From Mastigias papua (lineage: Eukaryota; Cnidaria; Scyphozoa; Rhizostomeae; Mastigiidae): a stretch of DNA of 64,000 nt. Below, one piece after another: positions 29,455 to 64,000 of this stretch (its first letter is position 1; the number at the start of each line of letters is the position of its first letter). The stretch is from NCBI GenBank assembly GCA_964019165.1, contig OZ025283.1, positions 7,663,501 through 7,727,500 of the forward strand, written 5' to 3'. The notes below the pieces were generated by a model that saw only the letters and a list, made by a program, of their open reading frames with translations, was not told where the DNA came from and did not search any database. The position numbers and the translations under genes are program-made.

Positions 29455-29940
29455 TAGTTTAAGTTGCCATACCTTGTATTTTTACTTTTACAAAACACAA
29501 GCTACACACTTTAGCTGAATGGTATTGTAAAATCTTGAAATCAAATTGGCATTTTCTTCCTTCAAAAGTAAAAATGAATTGAATATTAAAGACTCTATAT
29601 CCAGATTGCTCCACTCTAATGTGGTTTATAAATTTATATGTGGGGGATGTAATTCCATCTATGTTGGTGAGACCAGCCGACATTTGTCCACTAGAGTGCA
29701 TGAGCATCTACACTCAGGTAAAAACTCCCACATTTATAAATATTTAAAGAGTTCTGATAAATGTAGGATGTCTTGTTGTGATAATTGCTTCACAGTTTTA
29801 GATACAGCATGCTCCTATAACCATCTTAAAATTAAGGAGGCTCTGCATATTATGTGGGAAGAGCCATTGCTAAACAAACAGGTTAAACACTTTGATATTT
29901 CTTTAAGTTTTCTAACCCCCTCCCTTCTTTTCACTTTATA
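29455..29940 (+). pseudogene. PLE GIY-YIG endonuclease
   Basis: Open from 29546 with SNVVYKFICGGCNSIYVGET, SRHLSTRVHEHLHSG, SHIYKYLKSSDKCRMSCCDN and KIKEALHIMWEEPLLNKQ. This covers the two-Cys element, the GIY-YIG-type core (IYVGET), the R and H positions, and the conserved E near the C-terminus. Upstream sequence (KLPYLVF) is frameshifted. Same family as 25170-25605 by its layout. Confidence 0.8.
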
Positions 29941-30550
29941 ATGGTTTATCGTTTGTTTGTCAAATGTGTATACATATATGAGTTCTATTGACTTTTATTG
30001 CATTTTGTACTGGGACAAAATTCAGAGAGGTTGGACATTCACCATCTCAGGTATGAATGAAATTTGGTCATAATGTACCTCTGTATGAGAAAGTAAAAAC
30101 CTGAAAACTTTTGCTCAATATTTTATATAGATGCAGAGATATGGCTCCTTAAATGTTAGTCATGTCCACCAAAATTGGCAAATCATAAGGCCAAAACAAA
30201 TTCTCTATGACTTTTGGAACCTCATAAATCTGGAACTCCATAAATCTGGAACCTGTTTAGCTAGGACAATGAAAATCCAATTGCTAAAACTCCTACAGGT
30301 ATGATATCAAAATTTGGAAAATAGAAATTTTTATGACAATGACAGATCTATTATGGCAGCTTAAAATCAGAACAAAATTTATTGTGAGGTCCAAAAGTTG
30401 CATTTTTGTGGGCCTGGCAAGCAAAAACAAGGCTCTCAGAGCTATTTAACTAAATTGGTACTGCAAGGGTATATGGTAGGCTACTAGAACATATGAAAAT
30501 ATTAGACTGTGAATTTTTGATTTGGTTGCTATTGGCTACCAAATATGGCT
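29941..30550. other. No gene recognised
   Basis: Unique-looking sequence after the PLE stop codon, with a CATAAATCTGGAACTC / CATAAATCTGGAACCT pair at about 30224-30252. Function not evident. Confidence 0.35.
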
Positions 30551-30551
30551 A

Positions 30552-30749
30552 CTCGGTAAATTTGCCCAAAAAGTCACTTGTGTTCGGGCACTTGAGTATG
30601 TCACTAATGAGAGCCCACCAATTTTTTTCATGAAATATAAAGCCTATACCCTAGCTGATCTTTGACAAAAATTTCAATTGAAAATTTTGTGTCTCCAATA
30701 TGCTACCAAGTGCCCAAACACAAGTGACTTTTTGGGCAAATTTACTGAG
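30552..30749. mobile_element. Hairpin MITE with TA target duplication
   Basis: Terminal inverted repeats of about 43 bp: left CTCGGTAAATTTGCCC continuing AAAAAGTCACTTGTGTT, right its complement. TA on both sides (30550-30551 and 30750-30751) fits a Tc1/mariner-type non-autonomous element of 198 bp. Confidence 0.7.
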
Positions 30750-30788
30750 TATATATATAGAATAAAACACAAATATACTTTTCTGTCA

Positions 30789-31063
<275 letters not shown>

Positions 31064-31349
31064 TATGTTTATGTATGTATAGAAACATTATGTTCGGTGG
31101 GATGGGTTGCGTTCATGGGTAAACTATAATGGCATCCCCTGATCCAGCTGCTCGTATCTAACTCATAATATAGCAGTTAATCATTTGGATTTGTCGAATG
31201 AAATGAGGTTGTTGGTCTACTTTCTTTCTGATCAATGTATACGAACTTAAACTCAGATATGACACCGATAGTATTACAAGCGTGCTACATGAAATGACCA
31301 CTAAGAGACTACACGATGTTATATAGTAAACAATCCAAAAGAAGCTCGA

Positions 31350-31590
31350 TCAATGAGGCAGTTTAATTAGCATTCAAATAGTATCCTTGAAAACTTATTT
31401 CCAAAATAAACTTACCAACATCATTACGTCGCCTAATGAAGGTAATCAAGAATCTACCTGGAGCATAACCAATGAGGCATTATAAATATCACTCAAGCAG
31501 ACATCCTTGAAGATCTATTTGCACAATAAACTCATCAACATCACTACATCGTTTAGTGAATGTGATCAAGGTCTCATCATGGTGTCGCCG
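31350..31590. repeat. Short tandem duplication, period about 120 bp
   Basis: AATGAGGCA, ATCCTTGAA and AATAAACT-ACCAACATCA landmarks occur twice about 120 bp apart, with roughly 75% identity by eye. Confidence 0.6.
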
Positions 31591-31599
31591 CCATTTTGG

Positions 31600-33555
31600 T
31601 CTCACCATACATGTTGTTGTGATTGTTAAATAGGAGGTATGTTGTTGCTGTTGTTTTGGAAAAGCAACCATGGAATATGGAATTCCATAATGAACGTACA
31701 CACTGTAAAATACTCTTAAAATACAGAAAATGCTCATGTCAGATTTTTCAAGCTATTAAACCCCAACGTTTACGATATTGTACGGTTCCTTGCAGGGTAA
31801 AATCTATCCTTAGATTGTTGTGGTTCGAATTCAATACAAAGCACTCTGTACTGACAGACTTTTATCTACAAATTTAATATCCTACTTCTTTTGTGTGTTC
31901 CCACCATCAAAACAAACCAGTCATTATCATGTTGGCTAGATATATAGTCTGCAATCATAGTATCACAAGGTATCTCTCTCTCTCTCTCTTATCATGGTAG
32001 TCAGCAAAGACCATTGTTGTAATAAGGTTGGCATTGAACGTTGCAAATAAGATCGGAATCACACAATCCCTTTTATTCATTAATAGCCAAATACTGAAAT
32101 TAGATCGATTGTTTGGTGGCTCCCATGTAATACCAAAGATCCTGAACAATACAGTACATTCAACTGGCAATACATGAGAGCCAAATTAAAAATTATTTTA
32201 TCGACACGGGTATGTGGGTAAGATAAATTTTTTCTAATTGCTAATTTATAGTGATTTCAATGACAGAGTTTTACTGAGGCTTATGACAAGGATGCTTATT
32301 CTATATTTAGTCTTATACTGAAGTCATAAAGTCACCGACATCATCGATGCTTGCTGTTTTGCAATCAGAACAGTGGAAAATTCCTATAAAATGTCGACTT
32401 AAGAACAAGAAACAATGTATTTTTCAAGGATGTCAGAACTGTACTGCCACAGTATTTAGCAAGTTCACATAATGCATTTGTAAATATTAACTGCAGAATG
32501 GAAGTAAAACTCGGAGATGATACGCTATTCTTTCCTAGATCCATAACAGAACTGAAAACAGACTTGATTCATAAATGACAATATTTATTTAATAAATCTC
32601 CACTCTCAGACCTGCATTTCACTACCTTAGGGCTGGAAAAGTTTGTTCAAATTTTGTTGCCATTTTTTGTCGTTTGGGTAAGTATTTTGCATAAACCAGC
32701 ACAAATGACTTTGCATATTCTTAACTAGATTCTGAGTTTTGGTTTTCCATATCTGATTTGACGTAATATAGATGAAATGAAGACTAAATGTTTGAAGAGT
32801 TATGAAATGAAGTTCACACATAGCAAACCATAGCAGGCATGCATTAATACAGTGAATCCCAAACTTGAGCTATAGACCTATTTACGTTACAAAGCACACC
32901 AGTTCACTCTTCGATTGAATTTTTGAGGACTCTTGGCATGCCTTCTTGAGTCAAGGTTACAAGTTCTGACTGCCTGTGCTGTTAAGAAATAGAGTTGAAA
33001 ATATTATTCCGAACTTGTGCCAAATGTGTATAAAGACTCACATTTTAATTGACTTGCGGCCAACAGCTGTCAAAAGAATTCTCGGTACATGTTTGAGCCA
33101 AGATTAGAGATCCATTAAGTGCAGTCTTGTTTATTATAATGCTGTTTAAATCCTAAAAAGTTGTGCACCAGCTAGCTGTAATGAGTCAGAATACCCAAAA
33201 TAGCATAAAACTTACAGAAACACCAATAACAGTAGGATTTGCATGTTTAAGTTATGCTTAAAATATGATCAAGCAGATGGTAGGAAAGCTCACTGAAAAG
33301 ACTCGAACACTGGACTGCAAATCAAGGTAGACAAGGTGTTTTACTGTATGAAATAATGTCGACAAACAGATGGTGCACATGCAGAAGTGTTTAAAAGGAT
33401 ATCTTTAGAAACAGGAGGACAGAGCATAAAGGTCCGCTCTTGATTACATATTTTGTATTATATGAATCTTTCACAAAAAGGTAAGCCACTAATAGCAGCT
33501 TGTCAGCCAGACGATCCTGCTGTACAGTTAATTCATGAATACTTGCATCTTACCT
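31600..33555. other. No gene recognised
   Basis: AT-rich sequence with one (TC)n run at about 31972-31989. Nothing else supported. Confidence 0.35.
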
Positions 33556-33560
33556 TCATT

Positions 33561-33766
33561 GCAGTAGTTCCCAAACTTTCTACTCCTGCACCCAAGAACA
33601 GCTTTTTGACATAACAACAGATAATTTGCTCAGGGCCGCTGGAGTATAATAAATAGATCCAGTGCCTGACATTAAAACGGCTTCTTCTCGCACCCATTAG
33701 GGTGATGTCTCGCAACCCCAGGGGGTGTGGAGACGCCTGGCTGGGAATCCCTACTTTAGTGGCAAG
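33561..33766. mobile_element. Decayed hAT-like MITE
   Basis: Left end GCAGTAGTTCCCAAACTTTC and right end GGCTGGGAATCCCTACTTTA are imperfect inverted repeats of the widespread CAGTGGTTCCCAAAC-type hAT terminus. The internal part is C/G-rich (ACCCATTAGGGTGATG). It explains the long minus-strand open frame here. Confidence 0.5.
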
Positions 33767-33769
33767 GGT

Positions 33770-35307
<1,538 letters not shown>

Positions 35308-35418
35308 TATATCATACATCATTTATCATATATCATATACCATATATTTATATGAAGTAGATAATGTCAACAATAATATGAAAAGAAAAAATAATAATAA
35401 TGATTCTCATATTTCTAC

Positions 35419-36020
35419 TTAGTCGAGATTTGTCCATGGTTTATTATGGCAGCAGAATATGGAGTAAGCATACCGTATAATAATGTTGACAAGCTGGGAT
35501 AAAATGTGTTTTTGTGAATTGTCATCAAAACCCAAAAAGTTGAGAAGCTTAACAGAAGATTCAGAGGAAGAACCAATAGTGCCAACGACTCCTAGAGAGA
35601 GGTTAATAAATATGCTTTTATCATATTTTGAGAGTAAAGTTTGTCTCAGTAGATAACATTTAGAAGCCTTACGATCACTATTGATGATATTAGTCTCAAA
35701 GTCAATAGTGAGCTCAAGAATAAAAACGATGCTGTCATTGATGAGCAAGGAATTACCTGTGATAACAAAAGGAGATAGAATTGTGGCCAGATCAGCGTAC
35801 AGCGGACAAGCTGGTAGCACAGACAAGGACTTTGCAATAAAATAATGAACAGAATCATGCCTCCAAGTATACCTTCTGTGCTCAGGGTACATCTTGCAAC
35901 TAGCCACAATATGTTGTAAAGTTTCAGATTGAAGACAAAAAGAGCATGCTTATGATTCAGCAATGGACCATACCCAGAGGTTTTTGCGAGTACGTAGAGC
36001 GTTACTTAAATAGTAAAGAA
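35419..36020 (-). pseudogene. Non-LTR retrotransposon C-terminal tail
   Basis: The minus strand reads LSNALRTRKNLWVWS, a stop, CSFCLQSETLQHIVASCKMY (CxxC...H...C zinc-knuckle-like), RYTWRHDSVHYFIAKSLSVL, then DSIVFILELTIDFETNI, SDRKASKCYLLRQTLLSKYD and NLSLGVVGTIGSSSE. The Cys motif followed by RHD and ELT-x-x-FE blocks is found after the RT domain in some LINE families. Open for 162 codons from 35907, with one stop upstream. No RT core is present. Confidence 0.65.
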
Positions 36021-39000
36021 TGAAGTTAAAAATGTTCTTAGGTATTAAAAACAATAATAATAAAACAAATATTCATACAGGATAGCCTTCCAGCATAATA
36101 ATGATGCTGTTGTCGAAAGGGTCCTGTCACAAAACAAAAAAGCAACACAAAAAAACCAAAAAAAACAAGACTTAATTGATGTGTTGTGTGAAGGATAGAT
36201 TTGTACTATGCATAAGGTTCTTAATAAGAAGTGTTTGTTCAAAAACGACATGAAAACAGTTCTTGATTCATTTTTCCAATGCAAATCATACTATTAACAG
36301 ATATTCCACAATATCATATTGATTCAATCCTTCTCTGAAGTACTGGAAACAATAGCAATAATGCAAATGTTAGTTGGCTTTGCCCATCAAATCTGCGATC
36401 TTTGATATAATATACAATATTTTGATATATTACATCTTTGATATAATATGTAATATACTTGGCTTGGAATTGCCACCTTAGTGGTCATCAAATGAACTCC
36501 AGCAGATAAATAGACAAATATTTTGAAGGGAGCGGACTCTGCAATTTTTTATTATTTCCTTATTTTTCATGCATTCTTTTGCTAAAAATGGTCACTTCCC
36601 ACATAGGATACCCCATAATTAGGTATTGCCATCTACTCTTGAGTACCGAATGAATGGGGGTAGGAATAATTGGGTGGGGTCGGAAAATGTTCTGAAAAAT
36701 AATAATTGGGGGTTGGGAAATATAACACATGGACACTGCAAAGAGCAACTTAGGAAGATCGACTTATCATATATTGTCAATGAAAAGCAAGGTAAAAGGC
36801 AATAGAGCGCCTCCGGTCACTCATTAGAGCAAACACGGCGTATGAATGTTGTTTGTTATTGATGAATTTTATTTTATCTTAATTTTTGTTTATCTTAAGT
36901 CTGATTTTAATTTTAAATTGCCTTAGGGCTGCGATGCATTACCATGCTCCCTATGACACTGTTTGTAGTTTGTAATGTATGTCTATGTCCGTTTGATTGT
37001 AACTTAATGAGTATATAAAAAAGCAAGATAAGGGAAATTATAGTTGTAGTGTAAGCAATTATTAAATAAATGTGTGCTCAGTCTCCAAGTAAATGAAAAT
37101 GTTCCCTAGGAAAAATCGCAATTTCACTGAAAAAATTCTTCAATATCAATAAATGGGGGACTGGAATAAGCGTGGGGGTTGGAAAAAATTTCAAAAATTA
37201 ACAATCGGGGGGGGGGCCACTATTTGGTACTCAATAGTACCTTGTGAAAACGCCCCTACTTCTGGGAGGCCTGGTTCTGCCCTACCAAAAACAATCCAAC
37301 AGCGACAACAACATGCATGTGCATCGCAAAATGGTGGCGAGTAGAGTAATAGCTGACCTCGTAAATGTTAATACTGAGGGCGTGGAAGCTTAATTCTACG
37401 GTAAGTCCATTATGCACGTCCACTGGTCATGCAATACAATATTAACTTGAATTTTGCTAAGTTGAGTTTTGTTACCATTGGAGTTTTACTAATTGTAATT
37501 CAGGGTTCGACGCAAAGTGCTACAGGCATGCCTAACTATCCATAGAAATAATTATCCTATGTGCTTTTCCTGCTATCGTTTCTCACTCTCACGCACTTAT
37601 TTTTATGTAAATTGTTACCTTCACCACAAACTCGCTTTTGAGAGATCCAAGTAAGTACTTACCTAAGCTTAGATGCTTAGTAACAATGTAAATAAAGAAT
37701 TTGAAGCTTAAAATATCAACACATGATTTGACCTTGGGTTTCGGGAATCTTGAGACGAGCTGTGATACTTGTTATGACTAGGTCATACATATTGTAATAC
37801 CGTGGTTGTCTCCTTTCCGTCATAAAAAGACCATATTGTAAGGCTTTGGTAAGTATAGCTAGGCATGGGCACGCCATTTGAAGCACTAAAATACAAAGTG
37901 AAAATTATAAAAATATTATAAACAGGTACTAAATTACATAGTTAAAAATGTCTAATGTGATAAGAAAGAAAGCGAAAAAGACAGTAGGCTCCTGCTCCCC
38001 ATCCATAATTCCAAATTCCTTTTTGAATAGCCTTAATGAGGATGCCAGGCTGGCCTCAGTAGCGATGCAAGTTGGCTTCAGGAGCATGAGGGGCACGCCA
38101 CCTCTTCCAGTTATTTTGGTTGGTATTCACGATATTACAAAATGGGGTCGTATGGTTTCATGTTGGAATCAAAAGTTGCACCGATGAATGCGATGTAAGA
38201 TTGCATGGAGTCTGGAGCATCACAAGAGTTACAGAGTTGACATTCGATGACCCGATATCTCGAGCATCCGCTATCTCAGATTATTTTTCGTTTCCCTTGT
38301 TTAGATGCCTTGTAGAAATACAGCCCCACAACTCGAGCTAGTTTCGTTTTCCCGTGACAGTTCTAAGTCATCAAATATCACTTGTATCTTGTAGGCAGAC
38401 AGAGAGCCTTGTGGGTTTCGACATAGTTAAATGCTAGAATCAGCAGCAATTTCGTTGGGCCCTTATTGCAGCCCGGGCCCCGAGAATTTACTTCGGATAC
38501 CCTCTCTTCTCGACGGTATCGTTTGTAGGGATAGCTGATGTTCAGCAAGGCCTGCACTTTCTCTAATTTCACCGCTAGGCAATTGTGACTGGCACTCATC
38601 AGGAAAATTATAGTGGCGGATTTTCGTGAATCTACAAAGGCGACATAAGTGGCACACTTGCCGATTTTTGCAAAGTAGATTTGCAGACTATACATACAAT
38701 GTCTCTAGAATCGTCCCAATATGTGCCAAAGTGTCGATCAATCTATTTAACGGGCTTTTGCCCCCTGCCCCCCTTAAAAGTCTGCTAATAGTGTTATGCG
38801 TTTGAAAACTGCAGGTTTCCTGTTTTGGAGTTTAACTGCTAGACAGATAGAAAAATTTGGTGCATAACTAATCGTGCATCTGTTTTTGTGTTTGCTCCAC
38901 ATTGTGTTGAATCCTTGATGAATTCATTCTACGTATTCCATATCATATCAACCACTCTGCAGAAGACAGCATTGATGTACCTTGGCTTGATATCAGGATC

Positions 39001-40404
39001 ATTGCTGGAGCTGTCAAGCAAGAATGGGAAGAGGGTTCGAGCTCTCAATTTGCTCATTGGTGTGCGGGGCTTTTAAGAGTGATCTTTTCTTCCTGTACAA
39101 CCAAGTACATCTCATTAACTGGCTCAATTTCCTTGTTTTCCGTTTCCTTTTCATTTGACAGGGTTCAAGCACCGACAGCTGTGATTAAGAATGCTGAGGC
39201 TCAAAATCCCTGAAATTCAAGAATAATTTAAAAACAAAGAAAAAAGTTTCATGAAGGCCTAGATTTTTGGTTATTTGACTTTTCTTTAGAAAACAAAAGC
39301 AAGTGTGAGCTTTACTTATCCGATCTGGGAGTCAATATGCTATGATGCGACACAGAACCTCTTTGGGGAGTGTTTGTTACACACTTTCTAGCATATAAGA
39401 ACATTGTCTATACGAGTATTAATGCTCTAAATCGCTAAAATTTGAGAATAATTTAAGAATATTCTTAGGCTCAAAATGAACAAAATTTAAGAATATCAAG
39501 GGTCAGTGAAAAATGAAGCATTCTTGTAAAAAAGAGTGTGTACAAGCTTGAATGTCGTGCATTTCGATCAATTTTGGAAAGTTAGTGTAAAAGAATAATA
39601 CAGAACTCTATCATAGTTGCGGTGGATTGTCGAGATTCGTAGTTCCTTTCGAAGGGGGATGGAGCTTTTGCTCTTTATGATCTTAACGAAACTGACATAA
39701 CCTGAACTCAAATAGGCTTGCTTTCTCTTACCAAGAAGGAAGTTTATTACGTTAGAACACCATGTAATGTGAAGCCGGTATAGATTTCATATGCATCATC
39801 CTTTGTCAGACTATCGACTTCATGATTCCCACCATCTGAAAAATGGCTAGTTTTTAGCTGAATGCACAAAACTAAAGAAAGAAATTAGCTGAAAAGTGCA
39901 GTGTCAAAGAACTTCTAGCTTAGACGTTCCGTACAATAAAAATGTAACAAAATTTGTAGTAAGTTGACCTTTATGGTCGTTATATATTTTGATAAAGATC
40001 TTGTGGTTAACTGTGTTTTCATCAACATTGCAATGTTGTGCCAAATACCCTCATACTCTGGTACGGTTTCATAACTGAAACGCTTTACAAAGATTCCTCA
40101 CAAATTTCCTATTTGGTCTCATATCATAAAATTTGCACCAGTTGTTTTCGACGGTGAAATGCAGTGCTTTCATTTCACTTCATTAAAAATGAGTAAGTAC
40201 TTAATACCAAGTTGCTTTAACTTAAAGGATAGAAACCAGCATTAACATATAGATTCAAAGAGTCGGTTTGTGCACCTAATACCAGATTGCAAACGCATGC
40301 GTCATGAATAAGGGAAAAGTTGATCGGGACTCCTGCTCTGTGGTTTAGTTGCTACTGCTGGATGCTTGTTTGCTGTTTTGAAATTGTTTTAGAGAATCAA
40401 TGCC
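36021..40404. other. Intergenic, mostly featureless
   Basis: Contains a pair of G-rich direct repeats (about 36652-36715 and 37153-37212, GGGGGTTGG type) and TA-rich palindromic bits near 36400. No exon chain found. The 79-codon frame at 37948 and its neighbours lack splice or homology support. Confidence 0.35.
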
Positions 40405-63629
<23,225 letters not shown>

Positions 63630-64000
63630 GTAGGTGACATATGTATATAGCTCTTTAGTTCTCAAGATATAATCTTCTGCTATTGTGTGGAACTCTCAGA
63701 ATGGCAGTACTTGGGGGCAATTTTACTGAATTTGAAAGGGAAAGTTTTTACATTGAGGTACTTTAATGATAAAATGTTATCCTTGTTCAATGATTTAATG
63801 AAACAATTAACGGATAAATGAAAGAATAAAGCGAAGTGATTGACAGATCGTTTTGCTGATAACTCAAAAGAACTTCATTGACAGATCGTTTTGCGATAGC
63901 TCAAAAGAACTTTATTGCAGAACTTGCGGTGTCAACAGACTTCCCGATTTAGAGATTGGTGAGACTCTTGCAGAGACGGTGCATGAAGAGTTAGCCAATT

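Noticed and set aside
37948..38695. Cluster of 60-105-codon frames on both strands
   Set aside because: Slightly GC-richer DNA keeps several frames open. None shows a family signature or phase-consistent exon borders.

Overview
The window is AT-rich metazoan nuclear DNA. It has spliceosomal introns, extracellular modules of animal receptors (MAM, SRCR, LDL-receptor class A, CUB), very long (TA)n microsatellites, and many decayed retroelements (Penelope-like elements, CR1-like and RTE/L2-like LINEs) and small inverted-repeat transposons. The repeat content resembles that of an aquatic invertebrate, for example a cnidarian or lophotrochozoan. I cannot name the species. No bacterial-type genes are present; most long open frames are (TA)n artefacts.

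Layout. (1) 1-3.8 kb, + strand: the 3' end of a single-pass membrane protein gene (gene 1). It has a Cys-rich extracellular exon, a transmembrane exon, and a cytoplasmic tail with PPxY-like motifs and two possible last exons. (2) 7.1-7.7 kb: a candidate two-exon gene for a 54-residue basic peptide, with a TATA box and a GC-AG intron. (3) 9.7-13.4 kb: a diverged satellite array (monomer about 130 bp, dimer about 266 bp), interrupted by (TA)n tracts and a tRNA-derived SINE. (4) 15.8-16.5 kb: two hairpin elements followed by a promoter-like block of seven ATTGG boxes, a TATA box and a YY1-like site. (5) 20.6-31.1 kb: a retroelement graveyard with at least three kinds of Penelope-like element (RT and GIY-YIG fragments), hammerhead-ribozyme motifs and long (TA)n tracts. 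(6) 31-40 kb: mostly featureless, with a LINE tail, a hAT-like MITE and short repeats. (7) 40.4 kb to the end, + strand: gene 2, a large secreted or membrane receptor-like gene. I assembled 20 exons from splice signals and phase agreement, giving 928 codons inside the window. The order is signal peptide, MAM, SRCR, LDLa-MAM, linker, CUB, Cys-rich YCGN module, LDLa-MAM, then the start of a fourth MAM. It runs off the right edge.

How the genes relate. The YCGN Cys-rich exon of gene 2 is clearly homologous to the extracellular exon just before the transmembrane segment of gene 1, and both genes use phase-1 module boundaries. I infer that they are tandem members of one receptor family and that gene 2 probably ends, beyond the window, in a similar membrane anchor and PPxY tail. 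Introns of gene 2 hold two LINE copies, three MITEs and a (TA)n tract. The exon models are read from sequence alone and have no transcript support.
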